A DNA stretch of 32,829 nucleotides, taken from positions 739 through 33,567 of the forward strand of contig DHNI01000008.1 in the NCBI GenBank assembly GCA_002409455.1, given 5' to 3'. Position 1 is the stretch's first letter, and every line of letters begins with the position of its first letter. The stretch is from Firmicutes bacterium UBA5420. Lineage in GTDB: Bacteria > Bacillota > Limnochordia > Darwinibacteriales > Darwinibacteriaceae. Shown here in pieces: positions 1-7,879 of this stretch. Made by a program: the position numbers and the translations under genes. Below the pieces are notes generated by a model. It ran no database searches, was not told the origin of the DNA, and saw nothing but the letters and a program-made list of their open reading frames with translations.

Positions 1-72
1 TCCCTTATTCTACTTACCTTATTCGTAATCCTCTTGCCAAGTCTGGGGACTGCGTACAATAAAACCCAATAC

Positions 73-1830
73 TCATTCGTAAATGTTTAAGTCAAAGGTT
101 GCCATACCGTCTATGACAAACTGAGTAGCAAGGCGTACCTTCATGGCCTCCGAAGGAGCTTCGGCCCAAGAAAAGTAGCCCAGAGGATCTTGAACATCTT
201 CTTCCTCATCCTCGGTCTCCTCGCCCAGCTCGTCTTGTCCTTCCTCTTGTAGGCGATGGTCTAAAAAGGGATAGAATTCGGCCACAATCTCATTGTTCCG
301 TTCGCGATCCATGTACTCTGCGATCATGGCATCGAGCGATTCAGCGCCAGAGATGATCTGACGCACCGGTTCATCTTCTCCCTCTTCCGGCTCTAGAAGA
401 CTTGTATGCACAGGCGGCTTCTCCACATAGTAACCTGCTCCGCCTCCCCGTACTGTTACAGTAAGAAAACCAGGCGCAATATCTTGGGGAACCTCGATGC
501 GCAGCGTTCTTGTCTCGCTAGCGCCGCGGTAAGGTCGGATCGTAACGTCCACATCTACCGACTCCCCTGCTTTGGCATAAAAGGTAGTGGGTACCACCTG
601 TTCAATCGTCGCCGTTTTCCGTTCCTGGGCTACCTCTACCTCAATTCGAACCTCCTGCAAATCTACCTCTTGCAGGTTGTTATTGGCCAAAAGCTCTAGG
701 CCAGAAAGTAGATCGGTTAATGACCATACCGCTATATCACTATCGCTATAAAAGAGGTTCTCTCTGATCATGCGCTGATTAAAATCCTTCGCTGTAAACT
801 CGAGGCGCACAAAGGAAGTGCCGGCACCGAGGCGATCGAGAGTGGCGTCTACGCTTTGGTAGGCACTACTAATCACTAACGGAACCATGATGCTCGGTTC
901 TTTCACCGATTCCACATTAAAATTCTGGCGAATATCCCGATCACGATCCCGCACCTGGATATTCACGGACAAATAGTCTGGTTGTTCCCCAAGGCGTCCT
1001 CCGAGACCAACGGATCGATCTTGTTCAACCCTTCCGATAGTGGAACCCAAAGAAACAATCTTGAAGGGTATATCCAGCGAAGGGAGCGTATGGTGGACAT
1101 AGGCAGCCGAAGCGAAGAAGTCTACATTGCCACGATGTGTAAAGGGATGCCCAAAAGCAAGAAAACGCCCATCGTTTTTGACATGGGTCACTGTGCCAAA
1201 GGAGGCTACTTGAAAATCGCCCCTTAGGAGCTGAACACCGATCATACTGCCAGGCTCAAGGAGGGCTGATCCGTAGGCATAGTTCGAAGTTAACGCAGGC
1301 AGTACCTCAACCTGATCTGTACCTAATGCCTCCGATAAATATTGCATATTGCGGGCGTTTAGTCCTTGTACCACTAAAGGCGAACGCAGTGCCGTCGTAT
1401 CTGGTGGTAGGACGGGCGAAGGTACCGGCATCTCATCGTAGAGCTTAAACATGTCTACCGCAGGGGTCACAAAACCAATACGATGGTCTGTCTGGGCATA
1501 TGTATAGCCAATGGCACCAAGAAGACGGCCCTGAATATACACAGGGGTGCCGCTCATGCCCTGGGCTATACCCCCTGATCGTTCTATGACATCACCGCTA
1601 ACTCGAACCATAATCAAATTGTTTAAAGGCGGGCTTTGGGGTACTAGACCTAACACTTCCACGTCAAAGGTCTCGATCGTATTACCGGAAATCACCGTTT
1701 TTCCCACGCCCTTTAAGCCCGGTCTAACCTCTTCGGGAAGAAACAGTTCTTGGGCATGCACTACGCCGACCAAACCGCAGAGTAGAAGTATAAGTACTAT
1801 CACAGTAAATCGTACAGGCAATTTTCGCAT
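73..1830 (-). CDS. SpoIVB-type S55 peptidase domain protein, exported
   Basis: 585 aa starting at the ATG at 1830 (GGGG seven bases upstream); a TTG one codon earlier is the alternative. An N-terminal signal peptide (hydrophobic to about residue 26, ending VHAQ) exports it. A GGIAQGMSGTPV motif around residues 87-98 matches the catalytic-serine loop of family S55 (SpoIVB), and FLAFGHPF around 224-231 probably supplies the histidine. A VEQDRS motif follows near 270. The C-terminus has a beta-rich part and a very acidic stretch (about 535-556). Known SpoIVB has a PDZ domain and the order His, Asp, Ser; here Ser precedes His and no PDZ is obvious, so this is a distant S55 relative and not SpoIVB itself. 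It lies 21 nt downstream of a phosphodiester-glycosidase gene and is probably cotranscribed with it. Substrate unknown; a role in spore or envelope processing is inference. Confidence 0.75.
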   Translation of the reverse strand: MRKLPVRFTVIVLILLLCGLVGVVHAQELFLPEEVRPGLKGVGKTVISGNTIETFDVEVLGLVPQSPPLNNLIMVRVSGDVIERSGGIAQGMSGTPVYIQGRLLGAIGYTYAQTDHRIGFVTPAVDMFKLYDEMPVPSPVLPPDTTALRSPLVVQGLNARNMQYLSEALGTDQVEVLPALTSNYAYGSALLEPGSMIGVQLLRGDFQVASFGTVTHVKNDGRFLAFGHPFTHRGNVDFFASAAYVHHTLPSLDIPFKIVSLGSTIGRVEQDRSVGLGGRLGEQPDYLSVNIQVRDRDRDIRQNFNVESVKEPSIMVPLVISSAYQSVDATLDRLGAGTSFVRLEFTAKDFNQRMIRENLFYSDSDIAVWSLTDLLSGLELLANNNLQEVDLQEVRIEVEVAQERKTATIEQVVPTTFYAKAGESVDVDVTIRPYRGASETRTLRIEVPQDIAPGFLTVTVRGGGAGYYVEKPPVHTSLLEPEEGEDEPVRQIISGAESLDAMIAEYMDRERNNEIVAEFYPFLDHRLQEEGQDELGEETEDEEEDVQDPLGYFSWAEAPSEAMKVRLATQFVIDGMATFDLNIYE

Positions 1831-1851
1831 CAAGCCACCCCTTCATATCCT

Positions 1852-3258
1852 TTACCGCGGTAAAGGGCTTGCTACATCTGTAACGACAACTATGGCATTA
1901 CCGACAGGACGCTCTTTACCATCCGAAGGTAAATTCAAAACCAAGTTGCGTATCACCATAGTTGTGGAACCGCCCCCATCTAAGTTCATGGCTTGTAGCG
2001 CTCCCAACTCTATTAAAAGATTTCCAAGTTCGCTCAAAGTCATACCGACACTAATATTCGGTTGCCTCCCGTTGACAGTGACGAGCAGGAGTTTTTGATC
2101 ATCAGTGATCCCGATAGCTGTTCGCGGGGCTCGCCCCACTAAGATATCGTCTTTAAACAGCTCTTCCTCGCCTGTTAAATAGAGCTCGCCATCACGAACG
2201 AGACGTGGCCCGCCACCAATAATCTGGGTGATCCCAAGCTCATCCCAGGAAGGGTCCAACGAAAAGTCTATCTTCAAGGGATCGCCCACCTCTAGCTTAA
2301 CCAATAACTCTCTTTGCACACCATGGGCCGATAGCACAAATCCATCTGGGGGAATGGTGCTATTACCTTGCTCAATCTGGGTAACCATCCCGTCAACCAC
2401 AACCACTTCGTAACCATGGGAGTTGGTGTTCGTCTTAGTACCATGGTGCTTGGTATAAACAATGAGTTCATCTTGGAGTCTGGGACGGTTTAGTCCATGT
2501 ATACTCGCGAGCAGCGAACCATCTTCCAGCAAAACTCTCCCCTCAAAGCTTACCTGATCCATTACTGCAAGTCTAGGACCTAGCCCAAGTGCGGTACGAT
2601 TAGCATACGGCTCGCTCATTAACTCTCCATCGATCATAAAAACGCCTAGAGGCCTTCCAGTAGAGGAAAAAAAGGCACCATTCACAGCCGCAATGGCATC
2701 GATCTGCTTGGCGATTGCGCTCACCTGCTCAGATCCGAAGATGCGATCTTGAGCCAAGGCCAGCTTCACTTCAAAACCATACCAGAGATCGATCTCCAGA
2801 TAGTTAATAACATTAGGTCCGAATGAATCTGCTCTTCTTTGATGTCCGTAAACAACACCTGGCTCTACCATACGCCTTGAGGTGTTCACAAATGTCTTCG
2901 GGATATCCAGCTCAAAAAAAACCTCGCCCTCCGTTATAAAACCCTCGGGAATCTGGTAGTTGAAATCAAGAACCAACCGCGACCCCTCCGCAGCTTCGGA
3001 ATAGCGGATGTCTTTAAGAGCCACATCGCTCATCGAAAGGAAAGGCGGAAACTCAGGTATGGGGCGATTGGAGTCTATAATAACCTTCATGGGGCTTGTG
3101 GTATAACTCACTCGGTAGACTTGCCCTGGACTTTTTGGTAAGGTAAGTACAATTTTCTCAGGATAAGGTGTAACAGTCTGCGCTGACGCGGTATGCACAA
3201 GGACACATAAAGAGAAGAATAAAACAAGGACAGCTTTCTTTGGAACCACCAGGCGCAC
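1852..3258 (-). CDS. Exported phosphodiester glycosidase (NAGPA) domain protein
   Basis: About 468 aa from the GTG at 3258 (GGGGG seven bases upstream); the ATG at 3264 is too close to that Shine-Dalgarno but possible. A signal peptide occupies about residues 1-27 (ends TASAQ). Residues about 35-125 are a beta-rich AMIN-like part. The C-terminal half is a NAGPA/phosphodiester glycosidase domain (PF09992 type): AVNGAFFSSTGRPLGVF near 190-210, then AIGIT and MNLDGGGSTTMV near 435-445. The family hydrolyses or binds GlcNAc-phosphate diesters, and in Firmicutes it is often sporulation- or cell-wall-linked. It follows flgJ after a gap with two inverted repeats and precedes the S55 peptidase. Enzymatic activity is inferred from the family only. 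Confidence 0.75.
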   Translation of the reverse strand: MRLVVPKKAVLVLFFSLCVLVHTASAQTVTPYPEKIVLTLPKSPGQVYRVSYTTSPMKVIIDSNRPIPEFPPFLSMSDVALKDIRYSEAAEGSRLVLDFNYQIPEGFITEGEVFFELDIPKTFVNTSRRMVEPGVVYGHQRRADSFGPNVINYLEIDLWYGFEVKLALAQDRIFGSEQVSAIAKQIDAIAAVNGAFFSSTGRPLGVFMIDGELMSEPYANRTALGLGPRLAVMDQVSFEGRVLLEDGSLLASIHGLNRPRLQDELIVYTKHHGTKTNTNSHGYEVVVVDGMVTQIEQGNSTIPPDGFVLSAHGVQRELLVKLEVGDPLKIDFSLDPSWDELGITQIIGGGPRLVRDGELYLTGEEELFKDDILVGRAPRTAIGITDDQKLLLVTVNGRQPNISVGMTLSELGNLLIELGALQAMNLDGGGSTTMVIRNLVLNLPSDGKERPVGNAIVVVTDVASPLPR

Positions 3259-3295
3259 ACCCATACCCCCTTATCATCCTTACCAATTCGTGATG

Positions 3296-3349
3296 AGGAG
3301 ATATTCTCCTGCACAAACATGAACTCCACAAGCATGCTTCTTGTGGAGT
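3296..3349 (-). repeat. Two consecutive perfect inverted repeats between flgJ and the NAGPA gene
   Basis: ACTCCACAAG (3323-3332) pairs perfectly with CTTGTGGAGT (3340-3349) around a 7-nt spacer, and AGGAGA (3296-3301) pairs with TCTCCT (3305-3310). On the minus strand the first hairpin forms 10 nt after the flgJ stop. No T-run follows either hairpin, so this is not a clean intrinsic terminator. It may be a weak terminator, an mRNA-stability element or an operator. Confidence 0.5.
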
Positions 3350-3358
3350 CAAGACCTT

Positions 3359-3670
3359 CTAATCATCATCGGAAACATAGCGAGACATCTGCTCATAAAT
3401 CATCTTGGCCAGCCCAACACTTTGGCCTTGGGATATATTACTCGCAATTTCCTGATCAAGCATGGATTGGAAAATATTCTCAGCACGCCGATTACCAAAG
3501 AGATCGGATTCTGGCACGGTGCGTCTCATCTGCTCCATTAACTGGTAAAGAAAAATCGCTTCAAACTGTTCAGCAGCATCTTGTAAAGCCTTCTGCGAAG
3601 TAGACTTTCGCTGTGACAGATCCTCTGCTTTGCTGGCTACTAAATCACTTGGTTCCCAATTTACACGCAC
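3359..3670 (-). CDS. flgJ: FlgJ-type flagellar rod-binding domain protein
   Basis: 103 aa from the GTG at 3670, with GGAGG seven bases upstream. It contains only the rod-binding domain of FlgJ: AAEQFEAIFLYQLMEQMRR near 32-50 and ENIFQSMLDQEIASNIS near 63-79. The C-terminal glucosaminidase half of enterobacterial FlgJ is absent, which is usual outside gammaproteobacteria. In the family it caps or scaffolds assembly of the flagellar rod. It starts 13 nt after flgI and ends the flagellar gene run. Peptidoglycan cutting for rod passage must come from another protein. Confidence 0.85.
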   Translation of the reverse strand: MRVNWEPSDLVASKAEDLSQRKSTSQKALQDAAEQFEAIFLYQLMEQMRRTVPESDLFGNRRAENIFQSMLDQEIASNISQGQSVGLAKMIYEQMSRYVSDDD

Positions 3671-3683
3671 TCGTCACCCTCCC

Positions 3684-4796
3684 CTAGATGATGATCAAAT
3701 CTCCAAATAAGGCCCCAGCAGCCTTTACCGCCTGCAAAATTGCGATAATATCCCTAGGCGTAGCACCTACGGCATTAAGGGCATCGACTAAATCCTGTAC
3801 ATTTGGCGTGCCCCCCAGAACAGTTGTCTGGCTATACTCTGGCTCCATTGCATCCGTGATTTCTCCACCAAAAGCCAAATCTCCTTCCTGATTTAGGTTT
3901 TGGTCTATTTGCACCTTCAGATTACCATGGGAAACGCCCACGGAGGCAATGCGCACCTGGGAGCCCATAACAACCGTGCCAGTGCGTTCGTTAATGACTA
4001 CCCGAGCATTGGCATCAGGGCGAATGGGTAACTCCTCTAGCTCTGCAATAAAGCCAACCACATTACCTGTATATTGCGTTGGAATCTGAATTTCCACTGT
4101 ACCTTGATCGCGGGCCCAAGCTAGATTCTGTTGATAAACCTCATTAATCACTTCGACTAAACGAGAAGCGGTAGTAAAGTCGGGCTGAAGCAAAACCATG
4201 GAGATGATGCCACCGTCCCCAAAGTCGTAGGCTTCAAGCTCCCGTTCGACAATGGCACCATTTGGCACCGTTGCGACAGTGGTGTGGTTTACTTGACCAC
4301 CCGCGCCGCCTCGAACTACAAAGCCACCGATAGAAAGCGCCCCTTGAGCTACAGCAAAGATCTGTCCATTAGCTGCCTGCAGTGGGGTCTGCAAGAGAAA
4401 TCCTCCCTGGAGACTGCGGGCATCGCCTATGGATGAAACTGTTACATTAAGTCGATCACCAGCCCTGAGGGATGTGGGCAAATCTGCCGTTACCATAACT
4501 GCAGCAATGTTGCGCATTCGTAGATCGTTGGCGGAAACAGTGATGCCAAAACCCTCAAGCATATTAGCAATCATCTGGATATTCGCCCTTGAACCCGATC
4601 CATCGCCTGTTCCCTGTAGGCCAACGACTAAGCCTAATCCGTAAATTTGGTTGTCCCGGTCGCCTTGCACCCGGGCCACATCCTTCACTCGCACAATGGG
4701 AGTGTCATAGCGTAAAGGCTCTAAAGTCTGAGCCTCGACGAGGCTCCCACAGAGGAGGACGATTCCTAGAACCAAAATCAGCATTCTCTTAGACAT
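3684..4796 (-). CDS. flgI: Flagellar P-ring protein FlgI
   Basis: 370 aa, the usual family length, with a signal peptide (about residues 1-22, ending VEAQ) and GGGAGG upstream of the ATG. Typical FlgI motifs are visible: VRVKDVARVQGDRDNQIYGL near 35-54, GLVVGLQGTGDG near 55-67, VVINERTGTVVMG near 268-280, and a C-terminal DLVDALNAVGATPRDIIAIL. FlgI forms the P-ring around the flagellar rod at the peptidoglycan layer. It sits in flgF-G-A-H-I-J, directly after flgH. Monoderm Firmicutes lack it, so it argues for an outer membrane. Confidence 0.95.
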   Translation of the reverse strand: MSKRMLILVLGIVLLCGSLVEAQTLEPLRYDTPIVRVKDVARVQGDRDNQIYGLGLVVGLQGTGDGSGSRANIQMIANMLEGFGITVSANDLRMRNIAAVMVTADLPTSLRAGDRLNVTVSSIGDARSLQGGFLLQTPLQAANGQIFAVAQGALSIGGFVVRGGAGGQVNHTTVATVPNGAIVERELEAYDFGDGGIISMVLLQPDFTTASRLVEVINEVYQQNLAWARDQGTVEIQIPTQYTGNVVGFIAELEELPIRPDANARVVINERTGTVVMGSQVRIASVGVSHGNLKVQIDQNLNQEGDLAFGGEITDAMEPEYSQTTVLGGTPNVQDLVDALNAVGATPRDIIAILQAVKAAGALFGDLIII

Positions 4797-4814
4797 AAGA
4801 TCCTCCCTCTCAAT

Positions 4815-5417
4815 CTAAAACAACCAGTTAAACAGGCGGGTGATAATCCCGGGATTGTTCTTGTCAGCCACAATGCCACTCCCCAAAAAGGCAATTTCCG
4901 CATCCGCTACAAAGGTCGACAGAACTGTGTTATCTGGTGCCACATCTCGGGAGCGAATCAACCCAGAGATCACAATCTCCTGTTCTTCTCCGTTGATCAT
5001 AATCTTCTGGCGGCCTTCAATGCGCATGGTATCATTGGGGTGAACTTCCACAACTCTAGTAGTGACGTTGGCTGTGAGGCTTCCGCCCCTTGTGGTCGAT
5101 CCGTCCGACTCAAAGGTATCGCCTCCACCCACCCTCAAGAGGGGAATCAAATCAGCCAAGACCCCCATGCCAGGACCAACAGAAACCTCGGAGTCTTTGC
5201 CAGCCGAAGTGGAAGCGTTTTGCCTTGCCGTAGCCCGTTCCACAATGATCACCGTAACCAAATCACCCATGCGTTTCGCCTTGCGATCCTCAAACATCGA
5301 TGGCGTATCGGACGGATACAAAGACTGGGCTAAGACCCTATAGGACATAGCCATATTGGCAAAAACCAACGTGACTACGGTCACAACAACTATGCTAAAA
5401 AAACGTCTATTCTTCAT
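4815..5417 (-). CDS. flgH: Flagellar L-ring protein FlgH
   Basis: 200 aa. FlgH motifs are LYPSDTPSMFEDRKAKRMGD (about 33-52), DLVTVIIVERATA (52-64) and the C-terminal RIEGRQKIMINGEEQEIVIS and SGIVADKNNPGIITRLFNWL. FlgH forms the L-ring in the outer membrane. The N-terminus is a signal peptide ending VLAQ; no lipobox is present and the protein has no cysteine, unlike the enterobacterial lipoprotein. It overlaps the end of flgA by ATGA, so translation is probably coupled. Confidence 0.93.
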   Translation of the reverse strand: MKNRRFFSIVVVTVVTLVFANMAMSYRVLAQSLYPSDTPSMFEDRKAKRMGDLVTVIIVERATARQNASTSAGKDSEVSVGPGMGVLADLIPLLRVGGGDTFESDGSTTRGGSLTANVTTRVVEVHPNDTMRIEGRQKIMINGEEQEIVISGLIRSRDVAPDNTVLSTFVADAEIAFLGSGIVADKNNPGIITRLFNWLF

Positions 5418-6205
5418 GGAGCACTAGACCCCCTCATATTCACCTGAACCGTTTGTGCATCAATGATCTCGCCCAAGACCACTTGCCTAGATAAGGTGTT
5501 CTCAACCGAAATCACCTCACCGACGCCACCTGCCCCCCTGGCGATTCCAGGAGCACTCACCACCAGAGATGAAGTCTGCACAAGAATCGTCACCTGGGCG
5601 CCCCGCTCAACGATGGGAATGGTTTCGACATTGAGGTTCGTTAAGGCACTTCCACCCATAACATGACGGCTCGTACGTAATCCCACAAAATCTTCCACAC
5701 TCCGCAGATCGGGCTGCCCGTTCTTGAATTCCTGCTGCTCCACGTCCAGATCTTCCCGGGAAAGCACATGACCCCTGGGTAAATCGGTCGTTGCAACCAC
5801 CACTTCATAGACTGGGAATCCCGTTTCCCCTTCTTTTACAGCAGCTGGCAACGAATTCACAGCTACGCCATACACCTGGACAGTTGTGGTGCCCTGAAAC
5901 TCAATTTTCTTCAGATCAAGGCCCCCTTGCCGCAAACGTACCTCGATTTGGCCCTTGGTAAGGCGCCGAGAACTCCCGTTGATTGGTGCTGCCCCAGCAT
6001 TGATGGCCGCGACTTTACCCACCATCTCCTCTGGGCCTGTAATTTCAGCTATGTTGCCCAAAAGAAGCTCTGAACCTTGTACATTAACGCTTTCTGGCAA
6101 GATCACGACCACCTTCTCCGCGGCGCTGCAGACCATCGAGCTACCTAGGAGAAAAGCGCCGAACAAGGCCAGTACAACGATGGCCCCAAGCGTTTTCGAT
6201 TTCAT
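5414..6205 (-). CDS. flgA: FlgA, P-ring assembly chaperone (SAF domain)
   Basis: 263 aa with an N-terminal signal peptide (to about residue 28). The C-terminal half matches the FlgA/SAF region: YEVVVATTDLPRGHVLSRED near 128-147, GLRTSRHVMGGSALTNLN near 168-185, then RGAQVTILVQTSSLVVSAPG. The chain ends with the typical GEIIDAQTVQVNM turn. FlgA acts in the periplasm as the chaperone for FlgI ring assembly, matching its place between flgG and flgH-flgI. The ATG at 6205 lies 6 nt after flgG and has only a weak AGGTAG ribosome site, suggesting coupling to flgG. Confidence 0.88.
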   Translation of the reverse strand: MKSKTLGAIVVLALFGAFLLGSSMVCSAAEKVVVILPESVNVQGSELLLGNIAEITGPEEMVGKVAAINAGAAPINGSSRRLTKGQIEVRLRQGGLDLKKIEFQGTTTVQVYGVAVNSLPAAVKEGETGFPVYEVVVATTDLPRGHVLSREDLDVEQQEFKNGQPDLRSVEDFVGLRTSRHVMGGSALTNLNVETIPIVERGAQVTILVQTSSLVVSAPGIARGAGGVGEVISVENTLSRQVVLGEIIDAQTVQVNMRGSSAP

Positions 6206-6211
6206 CTTCTA

Positions 6212-7000
6212 CTACCTACGAAGATTGTTAGCGGTCTGCAACATATCATCGGAAGCTTGAATGGCCTTAGAGTTGCTTTCGTAGGCTCTTTGCGCCACAA
6301 TCATGTTTACCATTTCTTCTACCACTTGCACATTAGACATTTCTAGGAAGTTTTGGCTCAGCATGCCAAAACCATCGAGACCTGGAGTGCCAAGCATGGG
6401 TTCACCACTGGCCGCGGTAGACGAATAGAGGTTGCGTCCCTCGCTTTTGAGGCCAGCAGAGTTTACAAAACGCACAAGCTGAAACTCACCAATTCGTTCC
6501 GGCTCACTATCACCAGGCTGCATAATGGTCACCGTGCCGTCGGAGGCAATACTTAGTTCTAGAGATTCTGCTGGTACCACGATTTCCGGCTCAATGGGAA
6601 AACCATCCGATGTGGTTATCCGTCCATCGGCATCAAGCTTAAAGGCACCATCCCGCGTGTAGGCAACACCTCCGTCGGGCAAGAATACCTGGAAGAATCC
6701 ATCACCTTCAATGACTACATCAAGGGGATTGTCTGTCTGCTGGTACATGCCCTGGGAAAAAATCTTCTGGGTAGCCACTACTCTAACGCCATGACCGACT
6801 TGAATACCCGTGGGTACTTGGGCTCCTGCTGTAGAGGGAGTACCGGCATACTTTACCGTTTGGTAAAGGAGATCTTGAAAATCCACTCGACTTTTCTTGA
6901 ATCCAGTGGTGTTCACGTTTGACAAGTTGTTAGAGATCGTATCGATCTTGGTTTGTTGGGCCGTCATCCCGGAGGCGGCGGTCCATAGAGAACGCATCAT
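6212..7000 (-). CDS. flgG: Flagellar distal rod protein FlgG
   Basis: 262 aa, standard for FlgG (FlhP in B. subtilis). The N-terminus carries the rod/hook motif LWTAASGMTAQQTKIDTISN and the NLSNVNTTGFKK that follows. The centre has DNPLDVVIEGDGFFQV (about 91-106). The C-terminus has LEMSNVQVVEEMVNMIVAQR and RAYESNSKAIQASDDML. It builds the distal rod that passes through the P and L rings encoded just downstream. GGGAGG precedes the ATG at 7000; a second ATG one codon later is possible. A 132-nt gap with an 8-bp palindrome separates it from flgF. Confidence 0.95.
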   Translation of the reverse strand: MMRSLWTAASGMTAQQTKIDTISNNLSNVNTTGFKKSRVDFQDLLYQTVKYAGTPSTAGAQVPTGIQVGHGVRVVATQKIFSQGMYQQTDNPLDVVIEGDGFFQVFLPDGGVAYTRDGAFKLDADGRITTSDGFPIEPEIVVPAESLELSIASDGTVTIMQPGDSEPERIGEFQLVRFVNSAGLKSEGRNLYSSTAASGEPMLGTPGLDGFGMLSQNFLEMSNVQVVEEMVNMIVAQRAYESNSKAIQASDDMLQTANNLRR

Positions 7001-7023
7001 AACAAAAAAACCTCCCTAAATAG

Positions 7024-7043
7024 TATGTTTAGATTTAAACATA
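7024..7043. repeat. Perfect 8-bp inverted repeat upstream of flgG
   Basis: TATGTTTA (7024-7031), GATT, TAAACATA (7036-7043) form a 20-bp palindrome between flgF and flgG, about 13 nt upstream of the flgG Shine-Dalgarno. There is no T-run, so it is not a terminator. It may be an operator or a 5' leader hairpin. Confidence 0.5.
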
Positions 7044-7132
7044 GCACGAGTAAGGGGGTTACGTAGAAACCATCGCAGTCGGTTGATGGTCTTGGCTTCT
7101 GTTTCCAGTCCAGCCTATTCCCCTTAAAGCTA

Positions 7133-7867
7133 CTACACTTCGTTGATGATCTTGCCTAAAGTCTCATCAAAAGCTTGAACTACCTTTTGATTCGCCTCAT
7201 AGCTCCTTTGAATATTGATCAAATTGACCATTTCTCGAACCACATTTACATTCGCCATCTCAAGTGTTCCCGGTGCCAACGTAGCCTGAAATCGAAAGGG
7301 AGTACCCGCTTCGGGTAACGCTTCATAGAGATTTGCACCACGGCGGATCAAGCCGTCCCGATCGTTGAACTCCACGACCAAGAGTTTGTCCACCAACTCA
7401 CCATCTACAGTAATCTCTCCCCGTTCATTAAGGACTACCTCGCCTTCACCTACAAAGATGGATCCTTGCTCACCACGAACCAAATTGCCATCAAGTGTCG
7501 CCAAAAGCCCACTAGGATTGATTGTAAACCGTCCATCCCTGGTGTACCGTGTGCCTTCCGCTGTACTAATGGCGAAAAAGCCTGAACCAATCAGTGCCAC
7601 ATCTAAGGGATTTTCTGTTATCCGTAACGTTCCAGGTGAGAACGAAGAGCGACTTCCGTCTACCAATGCTCCTGTACCTAACACCCCAAGCAGTTGGCCC
7701 TGCCTTTGATGCACTCTGGTCACGGGCGTCTCCGGGAGCGAGTAGATGTGAGCTGTCTGCCTTTGAAATCCCGCTGTGTCGACGTTGGCTAAGTTATTAC
7801 TGGCTACATCCATCCGCAAAGACTCGACCAACATGCCTGATGTTGCTGTATATATACCCCGAAGTAT
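7133..7867 (-). CDS. flgF: FlgF/FlhO-type proximal rod protein, apparent AUA start
   Basis: A rod protein of about 244 aa, partner of FlgG (FlhO in B. subtilis). Conserved motifs are MDVASNNLANVDTAGFQRQ, ENPLDVALIGSGFFAIS, YTRDGRFTINPSG, and the C-terminal MANVNVVREMVNLINIQRSY. The first in-frame ATG/GTG/TTG is the ATG at 7834, but the frame upstream encodes LRGIYTATSG, the family's N-terminus right after Met, and this ATG lacks a ribosome site. The codon in the start position is ATA (7867-7865), with GGAGGTGAT (7879-7871) at good spacing, and no other start codon lies before the upstream stop. I therefore place the start at AUA. A sequencing error from ATG is the main alternative. Confidence 0.88.
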   Translation of the reverse strand: MLRGIYTATSGMLVESLRMDVASNNLANVDTAGFQRQTAHIYSLPETPVTRVHQRQGQLLGVLGTGALVDGSRSSFSPGTLRITENPLDVALIGSGFFAISTAEGTRYTRDGRFTINPSGLLATLDGNLVRGEQGSIFVGEGEVVLNERGEITVDGELVDKLLVVEFNDRDGLIRRGANLYEALPEAGTPFRFQATLAPGTLEMANVNVVREMVNLINIQRSYEANQKVVQAFDETLGKIINEV

Positions 7868-7870
7868 ACT

Positions 7871-7879
7871 ATCACCTCC
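7871..7879 (-). promoter_or_regulatory. Shine-Dalgarno of flgF
   Basis: GGAGGTGAT on the minus strand directly follows the T-rich end of the mbl terminator. GGAGG is 7 nt from the ATA at 7867 but 40 nt from the ATG at 7834, so it decides the start in favour of ATA. Confidence 0.75.

Noticed and set aside
1..72. Terminator after the S55 peptidase gene at the left edge
   Set aside because: I found no stem followed by a T-run in these bases; the transcript may continue outside the window.
406..2413. Plus-strand frames within the S55 and NAGPA genes
   Set aside because: They lie opposite well-supported minus-strand genes, have no ribosome sites and give no recognisable protein.
3359..3670. flgJ considered as a truncated pseudogene because it lacks the hydrolase domain
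   Set aside because: A stand-alone rod-binding domain of about 100 aa with intact start, ribosome site and stop is the normal form in many bacteria.
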